Shown: positions 11,734 to 21,994, counted from the first letter of the stretch. The stretch: DNA of 64,000 nt from Pseudomonadota bacterium (GCA_021786845.1 JAJYMO010000035.1:1-64000), one strand, 5' to 3'. The notes: generated from the sequence alone by a model not told the origin. Made by a program: numbers and translations.

Positions 11734-11946
11734 ATGACCCGTTCCTTGCTCCTCGCTGCATTGATGGCCTTGTCCCTGACCGCTTGCGGAAAAAAAGATG
11801 AAACAGCTGCTCCTGAAGCTGCTGCACCTGCTGCTGAAAGCACTGCCGCTGCACCTGCTGCTGAAACTTCCGCTCCAGCTGCTGCATCTGCTGCTGACAC
11901 TTCTGCACCTGCTGCCGCATCTGCTGCTGCACCAGCCGCTAACTAA
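11734..11946 (+). CDS. small Ala/Pro-rich lipoprotein
   Basis: 70 residues. Signal peptide MTRSLLLAALMALSLTAC with a lipobox (LTAC) predicts lipidation at Cys18. The mature part is GKKDETA followed by a low-complexity Ala/Pro/Ser/Thr tail built on repeated AAPAAE/SAPAAAS units. GGAG precedes the ATG, and a strong terminator follows, so it is probably monocistronic. Such short lipoproteins are common in Betaproteobacteria; no function is assigned. The repeats in the tail are prone to length change by slippage. Confidence 0.8.
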   Translation: MTRSLLLAALMALSLTACGKKDETAAPEAAAPAAESTAAAPAAETSAPAAASAADTSAPAAASAAAPAAN

Positions 11947-11992
11947 AAAATTATTAGCGTGTGATAACCACTGTTTTTTTCAGTGGTGGTTA

Positions 11993-12021
11993 AAAAAGCC
12001 GACTCTTTGAGTCGGCTTTTT
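11993..12021 (+). terminator. Rho-independent terminator after the lipoprotein gene
   Basis: Stem with core GCCGACTC/GAGTCGGC, a TTT loop, and flanking A and T runs, giving a 13-bp stem ending in TTTTT. A second stem (AACCACTG/CAGTGGTGGTT) lies just upstream at about 11965-11991. The group II intron remnant starts six bases further on. Confidence 0.9.
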
Positions 12022-12026
12022 GTTTA

Positions 12027-12278
12027 GTGCGCCCGGCAGGGCGCACTTGCCTGGAGGTGAAAGTCCTCTACTCACCCGACAAGGGGAAGAGTTAGCCGAA
12101 CGGCAAGGGTGTCGCGGGCGACTGCGAATCTGGAGGAAGCCTGAGGCAAACGGGATTGGTTTCGTTGCTGGACACCCAGCAACGCTTCCAGCGTGTTGAT
12201 TGAGTGAACCGCCGTATGCGGAACCGCACGTACGGTGGTGTGAGAGGGCGATGGAAGTAATTCCGTCCCCTACTCGAT
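12027..12278 (+). ncRNA. ORF-less group II intron remnant (IIC-like)
   Basis: Begins with the group II 5' motif GTGCG and continues with the domain I signature CTGGAGGTGAAAGTCCTC. Domain V is readable at about 12210-12240: CCGCCGTA pairs with TACGGTGG around CGCACG, with the catalytic triad CGC (its middle G pairs with U). Domain VI (GGAAGTAATTCC, a GTAA-capped stem) and a 3' end CTACTCGAT follow. The whole intron is only 252 nt, with domain IV and any reverse transcriptase deleted. The CGC triad and its position just after a Rho-independent terminator fit class IIC. It probably cannot move without help in trans. Confidence 0.8.
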
Positions 12279-12402
12279 TACGGTAGAATGCTGTTTAGTG
12301 AGTCAAGTTTTGTGTGTGAACACTGTTTGCATGCTTCCGTTTGCTGTTTCTGTATGAGACTCAGCGCGCTCTGTGGATTGGAATGTGATGAGGGATGGAA
12401 TA

Positions 12403-13359
12403 ATGATGTGGACTAAGGGCTTGAGCGAAAGCGTGGTGTATGCTGATTTGTCTGATCTTGGTTTAATTGGCGTCAGGGGTAATGATGTTGAATTGTTTTT
12501 GCAAGGTCAATTAACCAATGACGTACGAAAATTAGCGAATTCTGAAGTGCAGTACAATGGGATGTGTACGCCAAAAGGGCGTTTGTTGGCCAGTTTTTTG
12601 ATGTGGCGGCGTGCTGGTGAGTGGTTCATTCAATTGCCAGCCCATTTGCAGGAAAGTATACAGAAACGTTTAACCATGTATGTGCTGCGAGCTCAAGTCA
12701 GCTTGAGTGATGTGCGTGAACAATGGGTGCGGATCGGTTTGGCGGGATCAGGGGCTGAGGCTTTGATTGCGCGTTTATCCGTTTCCGTTCCGTCTGCAGC
12801 GATGCGTTCAGCGGAGAATGGGTTTCTTGACGTACTGCGGCTTGATCAGGAGCGTTTTCAGCTGGTGGTGCGTAAGGATATGGCGGAAAATGTGCTGGCT
12901 ACCCTGGCGCAAGAGGCCAGTCTGATTGATGCCGCGCAATGGCAGTGGCTGGAGATTCAGGCCGGTATTCCATCCATCGTGTCGGCCACACAAGAGCAGT
13001 TTGTACCGCAAATGGTTAATTTTGATTTGATACAAGGGGTTGATTTCAAAAAAGGCTGTTATACCGGTCAGGAAATTGTTGCCCGTATGCATTATTTGGG
13101 GAAATTGAAACGTCGGATGTATGGCGTCCATAGTCAAATGCCGATGACCCCCGGCGATGAAATTTTTAGCCCCGATGTTCCCGGCCAGGCGACAGGCATG
13201 ATTGTGAACGCGCAGCCAGCTCCAGCGGGAGGTTGGGATGCGTTAGCGGTGATTCAGGTGAGTAGCGCCCTTGGCTATCCGTTAAGTCTTAAAGCGGTTG
13301 ATGGTGAGTTGCTGAGTCTGTGGAATTTACCCTATGCGGTGACCGTCCCCAATGCCTGA
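12403..13359 (+). CDS. ygfZ: YgfZ/GcvT-domain folate-binding protein
   Basis: About 318 residues of the COG0354 family, a folate-dependent protein that supports certain iron-sulfur enzymes and tRNA modification. The hallmark KGCYTGQEIVARMHYLG is complete, and LFLQGQLTNDV near the N terminus is also typical. I chose the ATG at 12403 because AGGG lies eight bases upstream; neighbouring in-frame starts (12373-12406) are possible. It overlaps queF by 8 bp. Confidence 0.9.
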   Translation: MMWTKGLSESVVYADLSDLGLIGVRGNDVELFLQGQLTNDVRKLANSEVQYNGMCTPKGRLLASFLMWRRAGEWFIQLPAHLQESIQKRLTMYVLRAQVSLSDVREQWVRIGLAGSGAEALIARLSVSVPSAAMRSAENGFLDVLRLDQERFQLVVRKDMAENVLATLAQEASLIDAAQWQWLEIQAGIPSIVSATQEQFVPQMVNFDLIQGVDFKKGCYTGQEIVARMHYLGKLKRRMYGVHSQMPMTPGDEIFSPDVPGQATGMIVNAQPAPAGGWDALAVIQVSSALGYPLSLKAVDGELLSLWNLPYAVTVPNA

Positions 13360-14188
13360 TACCCATCTCGAAACCAGTTTGTTGGGCAAGCCGACAGAAT
13401 ATGACGGTGCACATGACGCAGGGGTGCTGTATGCGGTACCCCGCGCACCCATGCGGGCAGAACTGGGTATCCTGGGAACTTTGCCCTTTTTGGGCGCAGA
13501 CATTTGGAATGCCTATGAGCTGTCCTGGTTGAATATGCGCGGCAAACCACAGGTTGCGTTAGCAAAAATCATCTTTCCGGCAGACTCTCCTGCACTCATT
13601 GAATCGAAATCCCTGAAATTGTATCTGAACGGTTATAGTCAGACTGCGATGCAGGACATGAGTGTTGTGAAAAACCGGATTGCAGCCGATTTGTCCCGGG
13701 TGGCGGGTGCAAGGGTAGATGTGTATTTGCAAACACCAGAGGAAGTGGCCGGACAAAGTTTGACTGAAATGGCTGGGCTGCTGCTGGATCGCCTGGACAT
13801 CGATGTCGAAGTGGGGCAAGTTGGCAAAGAAATATTGCAGGTCGATGCGAGCGCCCCACAGGTCGAGGAAACGCTGGTATCCCGCTTGCTCAAATCAAAT
13901 TGTCCTGTGACAGGGCAGCCCGATTGGGCAAGTGTACAAATCTATTATCTCGGCGCACCCATTGATCAAGCCAGTTTATTGCGCTATTTAGTGGGTTTTC
14001 GCACACACAATGCTTTTCATGAGCAATGCGCAGAACAAATTTTTATCGACATTCAACACGCTTGTCGACCGACGAAGTTGTCCGTGTATGCGCGATATAC
14101 CCGTCGCGGTGGATTGGACATTAATCCATGGCGCAGCAATTTTAATGCAACGACTTTGCCTTCTAATTTGCGACATCCCCGGCAATAA
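13352..14188 (+). CDS. queF: NADPH-dependent preQ0 reductase
   Basis: 278 residues, the long (E. coli-like) form of QueF, which reduces 7-cyano-7-deazaguanine to preQ1 for queuosine in tRNA. The NADPH motif ESKSLKLYLN and the catalytic-cysteine motif SNCPVTGQPDWA are present, together with the T-fold end FHEQCAEQIFIDI and ARYTRRGGLDINPWRSN. Translationally coupled to ygfZ; both act on tRNA-modification chemistry. Confidence 0.95.
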   Translation: MPDTHLETSLLGKPTEYDGAHDAGVLYAVPRAPMRAELGILGTLPFLGADIWNAYELSWLNMRGKPQVALAKIIFPADSPALIESKSLKLYLNGYSQTAMQDMSVVKNRIAADLSRVAGARVDVYLQTPEEVAGQSLTEMAGLLLDRLDIDVEVGQVGKEILQVDASAPQVEETLVSRLLKSNCPVTGQPDWASVQIYYLGAPIDQASLLRYLVGFRTHNAFHEQCAEQIFIDIQHACRPTKLSVYARYTRRGGLDINPWRSNFNATTLPSNLRHPRQ

Positions 14189-14603
14189 AGTCATCTGAAT
14201 TTTGTGAGTTATTCCAAGTCAAACTCTCGTGATCTGTCTGGGCTATATTTCCTTTAAGTTCGACAGGTTCTCAGGGGCATAATGCCGAAATTGCTGAATT
14301 AACCATTTGCCATTTCACTGGAAAAGTACGCGAGCCGCGCAAATCAGATCGCTTCCTGAGACAGGTTGATATCGCTGGCGATCAGTTCATTTTGCCCACT
14401 GCATCATGCTGACAGCAAACGTTTGTCTACCTTAATCTCAACCACCAAAACATCTTCACATTTTCAAAAGTCTATGTTGATACACTGAAACACGGTTTAT
14501 CACCTTTACGTAATCTTTACACTTTCCCCAGCAATCTTTACATTATTTTTATTTTTCATTGGTTATGATCACTTCATCCAAATTTTCATGGGGGAGAAAT
14601 CAG
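14189..14603. other. 415-bp non-coding region upstream of the kdp operon
   Basis: No protein-like reading frame or RNA family was recognised between queF and the kdp genes. The last 100 bp become AT-rich and carry the CTTTAC repeats and -10 box listed separately. The first 300 bp hold nothing I can identify. Confidence 0.5.
14504..14569 (+). promoter_or_regulatory. candidate KdpE-controlled kdp promoter
   Basis: Three CTTTAC hexamers start at 14504, 14515 and 14536, spaced 11 and 21 bp (one and two helical turns), so they face the same side of the DNA. A TATGAT -10 box is at 14564-14569, 22 bp after the last repeat, with no good -35. This is the layout of an activator-dependent promoter. E. 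coli KdpE also binds a T-rich site containing TTTACA. Binding here is inferred. Confidence 0.55.
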
Positions 14604-14696
14604 ATGGATCTATTTTATCTTGTGTTAATCGTCGCATTTTTTGTGACCTCAATTCTGCTGGTATATGGTTGCGAAAAATTGGGGAGATCATCATGA
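14604..14696 (+). CDS. 30-residue membrane peptide ahead of kdpF
   Basis: Reads MDLFYLVLIVAFFVTSI then LLVYGCEKLGRSS. It is one hydrophobic helix followed by a short Cys-containing polar tail. The ribosome-binding site is GGGGGAGAAA, and its TGA overlaps the kdpF ATG (ATGA), so it is translationally coupled to the Kdp complex. A similar short ORF precedes kdpF in other Betaproteobacteria as far as I recall. No function is known to me; a second small Kdp-associated subunit is a reasonable guess. Confidence 0.7.
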   Translation: MDLFYLVLIVAFFVTSILLVYGCEKLGRSS

Positions 14697-14785
14697 CATG
14701 GCTCTATATATTGAGCGGCATCGTCGCTTTGGGTTTGCTGGTCTATCTTGTTACGGCATTACTTAAACCGGAGTTATTCTCATGA
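14693..14785 (+). CDS. kdpF: K+-transporting ATPase small subunit KdpF
   Basis: 30 residues: MTWLYILSGIVALGLLVYLV and then [10 protein letters not shown]. It is a single membrane helix with the typical ending A-L-x-x-P-E-x-F that places it as KdpF, which stabilises the KdpABC complex. It overlaps the preceding small ORF and kdpA by four bases each (ATGA). Confidence 0.9.
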   Translation: MTWLYILSGIVALGLLVYLVTALLKPELFS

Positions 14786-16590
14786 CTACGAATGGATTTC
14801 TGCAAATTGTTTTGTTTCTGGGTACGCTGTTGCTGCTCGCGAAGCCCATGGGTTGGTATATGAGCAAAATTTATGAAGGCGATATACCAGGGTTTGTGCG
14901 CTGGTTTGTTCCGGTGGAAAAAGGTCTTTATCGCTTGTGTGGAATAGAGTCCGGTCAGGAAATGGGCTGGGTTCGCTATGCCATCGCCTTGTTGTGGTTC
15001 AGTTTGCTTGGGATGGTCGCGGTGTACGCCCTGCAACGTTTGCAAGGTTTTTTGCCATTCAATCCGCAGCATTTCGGCGCAGTGTCTCCTGACTCGTCAT
15101 TTAATACCGCAGTCAGTTTCATGACCAATACCAACTGGCAAGCTTATTCGGGTGAGTCAACGATGAGTTATCTCACTCAGATGTCGGGACTTACTGTTCA
15201 GAACTTCTTGTCTGCAGCCAGTGGTATGGCCGTTGCGGTGGCCCTGATTCGGGGCTTCGCCCGCCACTCCGTGAAAACTGTCGGTAATTTCTGGGTGGAT
15301 ATGACGCGCAGTGTGCTCTACATTCTGTTACCGCTTTCCATATTGTTTGCGTGCGTGCTGGTCAGTCAAGGTGTGGTGCAAAATTTTGCCGCCAACAAAA
15401 TTATTCATACTGTTGAATCCCAAGTCTATGATAATCCGAAAATGGATGCTGCCGGTAATCCGGTGAAAGACGCGGCAGGAAACCCTGTGACGGAAAAGGC
15501 GACGACGCAGGCCCAAACGATTCCGTTTGGGCCGGTTGCTTCGCAAGAAGCGATCAAGATGATCGGCACTAACGGTGGTGGTTTTTTCAATGCCAATTCG
15601 GCGCACCCTTACGAGAACCCTACTCCGCTGACCAATTTTCTGCAGATGATCATGATGTTCCTGATTCCTGCCGGCCTGTGTTATACCTTCGGGAAAATGA
15701 TCGGAGACACACGCCAGGGCTGGGCTATCCTCACCGCTATGACACTGGTTTTCGTCGCCATGCTCGCTGTCACTGAAACTTCGGAACAAGCCGGTAATCC
15801 CGCCTTTGCTGCGCTAGGCATTGATCAGGCGGCCTCCAGCACCCAGGCTGGCGGAAACATGGAGGGAAAGGAAACCCGTTTCGGCATTGTCAATTCTGCC
15901 TTGTTCGCGACCATCACCACCTCTGCTTCCTGTGGTGCAGTCAACAGCATGCATGATTCATTTATGCCGCTGGGAGGCATGGTTCCTTTGTCACTGATTC
16001 AGTTGGGCGAAGTCGTTTTTGGCGGGGTCGGTTCGGGGTTATACGGCATGCTCATTTACGCGATCATTGCGATATTTATAGCCGGGCTCATGATCGGACG
16101 TACCCCCGAATATATCGGCAAAAAAATCGAGTCATTCGACATCAAAATGGCTTCGCTGGTGATTCTGATTCCGCCGCTTTTGATACTCTGCGGTACGGCC
16201 GTGGCCGTCATGGCAGAAGCTGGCAAGGCTGGAGTGGGAAACCCCGGTGCGCACGGCTTTAGCGAAATCCTGTATGCCTTTTCGTCCGCTGCAGGCAACA
16301 ATGGCAGTGCTTTTGCCGGGTTGTCAGCCAATACGCCTTTTTACAATATCGCGCTGGGGGTGGCCATGTTCTTTGGCCGTATCTGGTTGATGGTTCCTGT
16401 TCTGGCGCTTGCCGGTTCACTGGCCGCCAAGAAGCGTATTCCGTCAGGCGCAGGTACATTGGCTACCCATACCCCCATTTTTGTGATGCTTTTGATTGGA
16501 ACTGTGTTTCTGGTGGGAGCCCTCAATTTCGTACCAGCGCTGGGCTTGGGACCGGTGGTTGAGCAACTGGCCATGGTCGGCGCACATTAG
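14782..16590 (+). CDS. kdpA: K+-transporting ATPase subunit KdpA
   Basis: 602-residue potassium channel-like subunit with about ten membrane helices. Filter-type loops are recognisable, including [19 protein letters not shown] and [21 protein letters not shown]. It is some 45 residues longer than the E. coli protein. Part of the difference is a periplasmic insert around residues 215-250 that contains AAGNPV twice ([15 protein letters not shown]). Start overlaps kdpF; kdpB follows after 10 bp. Confidence 0.96.
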   Translation: MTTNGFLQIVLFLGTLLLLAKPMGWYMSKIYEGDIPGFVRWFVPVEKGLYRLCGIESGQEMGWVRYAIALLWFSLLGMVAVYALQRLQGFLPFNPQHFGAVSPDSSFNTAVSFMTNTNWQAYSGESTMSYLTQMSGLTVQNFLSAASGMAVAVALIRGFARHSVKTVGNFWVDMTRSVLYILLPLSILFACVLVSQGVVQNFAANKIIHTVESQVYDNPKMDAAGNPVKDAAGNPVTEKATTQAQTIPFGPVASQEAIKMIGTNGGGFFNANSAHPYENPTPLTNFLQMIMMFLIPAGLCYTFGKMIGDTRQGWAILTAMTLVFVAMLAVTETSEQAGNPAFAALGIDQAASSTQAGGNMEGKETRFGIVNSALFATITTSASCGAVNSMHDSFMPLGGMVPLSLIQLGEVVFGGVGSGLYGMLIYAIIAIFIAGLMIGRTPEYIGKKIESFDIKMASLVILIPPLLILCGTAVAVMAEAGKAGVGNPGAHGFSEILYAFSSAAGNNGSAFAGLSANTPFYNIALGVAMFFGRIWLMVPVLALAGSLAAKKRIPSGAGTLATHTPIFVMLLIGTVFLVGALNFVPALGLGPVVEQLAMVGAH

Positions 16591-16600
16591 GAGAATTGCT

Positions 16601-18673
16601 ATGAATGAAAGACTTAAACCGGTTGCGCTGTTTGATGGCGAGATTGTGTGGCAGGCATTCTTGAATGCTTTTAAAAAACTAAACCCTGCGCAGCAGATAA
16701 AAAATCCCGTGATGTTCGTGGTTCTGGTGGGCAGTATCTTGACAACAGTGCTGTATTTTCAGGCGCTTATCGGACAAGGTGAAGCGCCTGCCGGATTTAT
16801 CCTGGCGGTGACAGGCTGGCTCTGGTTTACGGTGTTGTTCGCTAATTTCGCTGAAGCGATCGCCGAAGGAAGAAGCCGTGCCCAGGCGGCTTCCTTGCGC
16901 AAAGCCAAGCAGGACATTGCCGCCAGAAAGTTACTGGCACCACGTCATGACGCTGAATTCTCATTGATCTCCAGCACCAAGTTGCGCCAGCACGATATCG
17001 TACTGGTCAATGCGGGAGAATTCATACCGGGTGATGGTGATGTCATTGAAGGCGTGGCGTCTGTCGATGAAAGCGCGATCACTGGAGAATCTGCGCCAGT
17101 GATTCGCGAATCAGGTGGGGATTTTTCTGCTGTCACGGGCGGAACACGGGTACTTTCAGACTGGCTGGTGATTCGAATTACGACTAACCCTGGGGAGAGC
17201 TTTCTTGATCGCATGATTGCGATGGTTGAAGGAGCCAAACGTCAAAAAACGCCTAATGAGATTGCGCTGACCATTTTATTGGTGGCACTGACGATCGTTT
17301 TTTTGCTGGTGACCGTGACTTTACTTCCTTTTTCCTTCTACAGTGTAGAAGTCGCCAAGTCGGGACAACCCGTCACACTGACGGTATTGATCGCTTTATT
17401 GGTCTGCCTTATTCCAACTACCATCGGCGGCTTGCTGTCAGCCATCGGTGTGGCGGGCATGGGCAGAATGATGCAGAAAAACGTGATTGCGACATCCGGG
17501 CGCGCAGTTGAAGCTGCGGGAGATGTGGATGTCTTGCTGCTGGATAAGACAGGCACGATTACCCTGGGAAATCGTCAGGCGAGTAGCTTCATCCCGGCGG
17601 GCGGCGTGACCGAACAAATACTTGCCGATACGGCGCAACTTGCTTCGTTGGCAGATGAAACACCAGAAGGACGCAGCATCGTCGTCCTGGCCAGGGAAAA
17701 ATTCGGCTTTCGTGAACGGGATATTCAGTCGCTCGGCGCGACCTTCGTGCCGTTTTCAGCACAAAGCCGAATGAGTGGGGTGAATCTGGACGGCAGGCAA
17801 ATCAGGAAAGGCGCCAGCGATGCGATGCGTGCTTATGTCAAAGAATTCGGGGGAGATTTCCCTCCGCAGGTGGAGGCTGCTGTCGACGAAGTGGCACGTC
17901 GAGGCAGTACGCCATTGGTTGTCGCTGAGGGGAATCGTATTCTGGGCGTGATCGAACTCAAGGACATCGTCAAAGGCGGTATCAAGGAGCGTTTTGCCGA
18001 ATTGCGTCGTATGGGGATTAAGACCATTATGATCACGGGTGACAATCGCCTGACTGCAGCCGCTATTGCCGCAGAAGCAGGAGTAGATGATTTTCTGGCT
18101 GAAGCCACACCGGAACAGAAGCTGAAACTTATTCGCGCATATCAGGCAGAGGGACGACTGGTCGCGATGACCGGAGATGGCACCAACGATGCGCCCGCGC
18201 TCGCTCAAGCCGATGTGGCGGTGGCAATGAACTCCGGCACCCAAGCTGCCAAAGAAGCTAGCAATATGGTGGATCTGGATTCCAATCCCACCAAGCTGAT
18301 TGCGATTGTGGAAACCGGCAAGCAGATGTTGATGACGCGCGGTTCGCTGACCACCTTTAGCATTGCTAACGACATAGCCAAGTATTTTGCGATTATTCCG
18401 GCAGCTTTCATCACCACTTACCCCGCATTGGGTGCGTTGAATGTGATGCATCTGGCAACCCCCGCCAGTGCGATCTTGTCGGCAGTGATTTTTAATGCGC
18501 TGATTATTGTCGCGCTCATTCCGCTTGCACTTAAGGGGGTGAAATACCGTCCGATCGGTGCGGCAGCGTTGCTCCGCAATAACCTGTTTATTTACGGGTT
18601 GGGTGGAATTGTGGTCCCGTTTGCCGGCATTAAACTGATTGACATGACGCTCTCTGCACTCCGGTTAATTTAA
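16601..18673 (+). CDS. kdpB: K+-transporting P-type ATPase subunit KdpB
   Basis: 690-residue P-type ATPase that drives K+ uptake. Actuator motif AITGES, phosphorylation motif DKTGT with D315, nucleotide-domain KGASDAM and hinge [18 protein letters not shown] are intact. The ATG has TAGGAG upstream; reading upstream would run into the end of kdpA in another frame. Lies between kdpA and kdpC. Confidence 0.97.
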   Translation: MNERLKPVALFDGEIVWQAFLNAFKKLNPAQQIKNPVMFVVLVGSILTTVLYFQALIGQGEAPAGFILAVTGWLWFTVLFANFAEAIAEGRSRAQAASLRKAKQDIAARKLLAPRHDAEFSLISSTKLRQHDIVLVNAGEFIPGDGDVIEGVASVDESAITGESAPVIRESGGDFSAVTGGTRVLSDWLVIRITTNPGESFLDRMIAMVEGAKRQKTPNEIALTILLVALTIVFLLVTVTLLPFSFYSVEVAKSGQPVTLTVLIALLVCLIPTTIGGLLSAIGVAGMGRMMQKNVIATSGRAVEAAGDVDVLLLDKTGTITLGNRQASSFIPAGGVTEQILADTAQLASLADETPEGRSIVVLAREKFGFRERDIQSLGATFVPFSAQSRMSGVNLDGRQIRKGASDAMRAYVKEFGGDFPPQVEAAVDEVARRGSTPLVVAEGNRILGVIELKDIVKGGIKERFAELRRMGIKTIMITGDNRLTAAAIAAEAGVDDFLAEATPEQKLKLIRAYQAEGRLVAMTGDGTNDAPALAQADVAVAMNSGTQAAKEASNMVDLDSNPTKLIAIVETGKQMLMTRGSLTTFSIANDIAKYFAIIPAAFITTYPALGALNVMHLATPASAILSAVIFNALIIVALIPLALKGVKYRPIGAAALLRNNLFIYGLGGIVVPFAGIKLIDMTLSALRLI

Positions 18674-18687
18674 AAAAGGAAACTATC

Positions 18688-19260
18688 ATGTTGAAAGAAT
18701 TTCGTCCTGCGGTGATGAGTTTTGTCGTGCTTACAGTGATTACCGGTATCGTTTATCCCTTTGTCATGACAGGATTCAGTCAGATTTTTATGTCCAATAC
18801 GGCAAACGGCAGTCTGGTTGTAAAAGACGGCAAAGCCGTTGGTAGCCGACTCATCGGTCAAGCCTTCAGTGATCCGAAGTATTTTTGGGGTCGTCCTTCT
18901 GCGACATCACCGATGCCATATAACGGTCTGGCCTCCGGTGGGTCTAACCTCGGTCCGACTAATCCGGCGCTGATAGATGAAGTTAAGGCTCGGTTGCAAG
19001 CATTGCGGGATGCCGACCCGGACAATCACGCGCCAGTTCCTGTCGAACTGGTCACCGCTTCCGGAAGCGGACTTGATCCGGAGATTAGTCCGGCAGCGGC
19101 GCAATACCAAGTTTCCCGAGTGGCGCATGCAAGGGGACTGGAAGTCGCTGCGGTCAATCGTTTGATTGCACAGCACACGGAACCACGGCAATTTGGCATA
19201 CTGGGTGAACCAAGGGTGAATGTGCTGGCGCTTAATCTGGCGCTTGATACGCTACACTAA
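18688..19260 (+). CDS. kdpC: K+-transporting ATPase subunit KdpC
   Basis: 190 residues with one N-terminal membrane helix ([18 protein letters not shown]). The periplasmic domain has the KdpC signatures [19 protein letters not shown] and [22 protein letters not shown]. It completes the KdpFABC transport complex and is followed by the kdpDE regulators. Confidence 0.96.
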   Translation: MLKEFRPAVMSFVVLTVITGIVYPFVMTGFSQIFMSNTANGSLVVKDGKAVGSRLIGQAFSDPKYFWGRPSATSPMPYNGLASGGSNLGPTNPALIDEVKARLQALRDADPDNHAPVPVELVTASGSGLDPEISPAAAQYQVSRVAHARGLEVAAVNRLIAQHTEPRQFGILGEPRVNVLALNLALDTLH

Positions 19261-19303
19261 AAAATGCGACGCATACCATTAACCCCTGTATAGGCTAAAC
19301 CGT

Positions 19304-21994
19304 ATGAACGAATTACGCCCAGATCCAGACAAACTGCTAGACATGGTGCAGCGCGAACAGGAGAAAGCACTTCGAGGTAAACTAAAGATCTTTTTTGGCG
19401 CGTCTGCCGGTGTCGGGAAAACTTACGCAATGCTGTCTGCAGCACGTCAGCTGAGAGATCGCGGACTTGACGTAGTGGTGGGCATTGTTGAAACCCACGG
19501 CAGGGTTGAGACCATGGCGCAGATGGAGGGATTGGAGGTGTTGCCGCGCAAGGAAATTGAGCATCGCGGCAAACTGCTCTCTGAGTTTGATCTGGATGGG
19601 GCGTTGGCACGACATCCTCCACTGATCCTGATTGATGAACTGGCACATACCAATATTCCAGGTTCGCGTCACCCGAAACGTTGGCAGGACGTTGAAGAAC
19701 TGCTGACTGCCGGTATTGATGTCTTTACCACGGTAAATGTTCAGCATCTGGAAACACTCAACGATATTGTTGGTGGGATTACCGGCATTCGTGTTCAGGA
19801 AACTGTACCGGACAAAGTTTTTGATCAGGCAGATGAAATTATTTTGGTAGATATTACACCCGATGAGTTATTGCAGCGGCTGAAGGAAGGCAAGGTTTAT
19901 ATTCCACAACAGGCTGAAGGGGCGATCCGGAATTTTTTTCGTAAGGGGAACCTGATTGCCCTGCGGGAATTATCACTCAGACGTACCGCTGATCGGGTTG
20001 ACGATCAGATGCGTATATACCGGCAGGAACGTTCCATTGGAGGTGCCTGGCATACGCAGGACTCCTTGCTCGTCTGTGTAGGACCGGAACCCGGTGCCGA
20101 AAAAATGATTAGAAAAGCCAGCCGAATCGCAACGCAGTTCGGGGTTGAGTGGCATGCTGTGTATGTGGAAACGCCGCACCTGCAGCATCAGCCGAGGGCT
20201 GAGCGTGACCGCATTCTCAAAACCTTGCATTTTGCTCAGGATCTGGGAGCGGAAACAGCTGTTTTGGCTGGTCAAAATCCTGACATTGTTTTGGTCGATT
20301 ATGCGCGCAACCATCATCTCTTTCAAATCATCATCGGTGGGAGACGCACAAGCGCCTGGAATTTTTTTCGGCCTTCCTTTGCAGATCGCCTCGCACGTTT
20401 ATCAACGGATAGGGATGTGATCCAGCTTGCCTGCGCAGTGCCGGACGAACGCATCAGCACGAAGCCTGCTGTGGCCCGAGAAGCTACCCCAAAGATATAT
20501 TGGATGTCCTATGCCTGGGCAGTGATTGCCTGTGCGGCAGCAACAGGCGTAGCTGCTTTGCTGTTGCCCTATTTCGATATTGCTAATATCGTGATGTTAT
20601 TCCTGTTGGCAGTTGTATTCGTTGCCGTCAAGTATGGGCGTGGTCCTGCAGTACTCGCGTCATTCCTGAGTGTTGGCCTGTTTGATTTCTTTTTTGTACC
20701 ACCGCGTTTTTCGTTTGCGGTTGGCGATGTACAATACCTGTTGACATTCGCAGTAATGCTCATCGTTGCGCTGATTATCGGGCAATTGACGGCCAATTTG
20801 AGTTATCAGGTGCGTGTGGCCAGTCATCGCGAAACCCGTTTACGTGCACTGTATGAAATGGCACGTGATCTGTCGTCGGTGCTTCTGCCGCAACAAATTG
20901 TGGACATCAGTCACAAGTTTATTGAGGCGACATTCAGCGTTAAAGTGGCCATTTTGATCTCCGATGCTGAAGACAGACTTCATTTGCCTGATACGGGCGA
21001 GGCATCAGCCCTTGCGATTGATATGGGTATTGCCCAATGGGCCTTTGATCATATTGAGGCGGCGGGATTCAGCACAGATACTTTGCCCGGCAGCTCGGTC
21101 TTGTATCTTCCACTGCGTGCGCCCATGCGTACACGTGGCATACTGGCGGTAGAACCATCGCATTCTAGTTGGCTGCTGATTCCGGAACAGCGCCGTCAGC
21201 TGGATGGATTCGTTGCGCTCATTGCGACAGCACTGGAGCGTGTTCATTATATTGAGGTGGCACAAGACGCATCGGTGAGAATTGAATCAGAGCGACTGCG
21301 CAATTCAGTGCTTTCCGCGTTGTCGCATGACTTGCGCACACCGCTCACCAACCTTGCCGGACTGTCTGATTCGCTGACACTGACCAAACCTGCGCTGCCC
21401 AGGCAGCAACTTGATCTCGCGATTGCGATTCGTGACCAGACCTCCCGCATGAGTGCGCTGGTCAATAACCTGCTCGACATGGCACGACTTCAGGCGGGTA
21501 ACGTTAAATTGAATTTGCAGTGGCAACCTTTGGAAGAAGTGATTGGCAGCGCACTTGCAGCGTGTGAACAGCAAATGTCCGGTCATCACTTAGACATTTC
21601 TTTACCCCTTGATTTTCCTCTGCTGGAATTCGATGCAGTACTGATCAAAAGTGTTTTCTGTAATTTGCTTGAAAATGCTGCCAAATACACCCCGCCTAAC
21701 AGCACTGTTCATATTGAGGCCAGCGTTGACGGAAGCCAGGCGCGTATTTCGGTGACGGATAATGGGCCGGGACTTGTGCCCGGAAGCGAAGAGACCATAT
21801 TTGAAAAATTTACCCGTGGGGTACGGGAATCTTCAACACCGGGTGTCGGGTTAGGACTGACCATTTGTCGCGCGATCATTGAAGCGCACAAAGGGAGAAT
21901 CTGGGCTGAAAATATGCCCGTAAGGGGTGCCCGGTTTACTTTTACATTGCCGTTAGGTATCCCGCCTACGCTGGATATGGAGAGCAGGGCGTGA
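19304..21994 (+). CDS. kdpD: KdpD sensor histidine kinase
   Basis: 896 residues. The N-terminal KdpD domain has the Walker-A-like FFGASAGVGKTYAML and LIDELAHTNIPGSRH. A Usp-like domain follows (about 250-370), then four close membrane helices (about 400-500), a GAF-like region, and the kinase core with H-box LSHDLRTPLTNLAG (His675), N-box LLENAAKYTPP and GVGLGLTI. It senses low K+ or turgor and controls kdpFABC through KdpE. It overlaps kdpE by 4 bp. Confidence 0.96.
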   Translation: MNELRPDPDKLLDMVQREQEKALRGKLKIFFGASAGVGKTYAMLSAARQLRDRGLDVVVGIVETHGRVETMAQMEGLEVLPRKEIEHRGKLLSEFDLDGALARHPPLILIDELAHTNIPGSRHPKRWQDVEELLTAGIDVFTTVNVQHLETLNDIVGGITGIRVQETVPDKVFDQADEIILVDITPDELLQRLKEGKVYIPQQAEGAIRNFFRKGNLIALRELSLRRTADRVDDQMRIYRQERSIGGAWHTQDSLLVCVGPEPGAEKMIRKASRIATQFGVEWHAVYVETPHLQHQPRAERDRILKTLHFAQDLGAETAVLAGQNPDIVLVDYARNHHLFQIIIGGRRTSAWNFFRPSFADRLARLSTDRDVIQLACAVPDERISTKPAVAREATPKIYWMSYAWAVIACAAATGVAALLLPYFDIANIVMLFLLAVVFVAVKYGRGPAVLASFLSVGLFDFFFVPPRFSFAVGDVQYLLTFAVMLIVALIIGQLTANLSYQVRVASHRETRLRALYEMARDLSSVLLPQQIVDISHKFIEATFSVKVAILISDAEDRLHLPDTGEASALAIDMGIAQWAFDHIEAAGFSTDTLPGSSVLYLPLRAPMRTRGILAVEPSHSSWLLIPEQRRQLDGFVALIATALERVHYIEVAQDASVRIESERLRNSVLSALSHDLRTPLTNLAGLSDSLTLTKPALPRQQLDLAIAIRDQTSRMSALVNNLLDMARLQAGNVKLNLQWQPLEEVIGSALAACEQQMSGHHLDISLPLDFPLLEFDAVLIKSVFCNLLENAAKYTPPNSTVHIEASVDGSQARISVTDNGPGLVPGSEETIFEKFTRGVRESSTPGVGLGLTICRAIIEAHKGRIWAENMPVRGARFTFTLPLGIPPTLDMESRA

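Noticed and set aside
17756-18451. 231-codon open frame antisense to kdpB
   Set aside because: Shadow of the KdpB coding sequence. Composition is His/Gln/Ser-rich without domains, as usual for reverse-strand frames of GC-biased genes.
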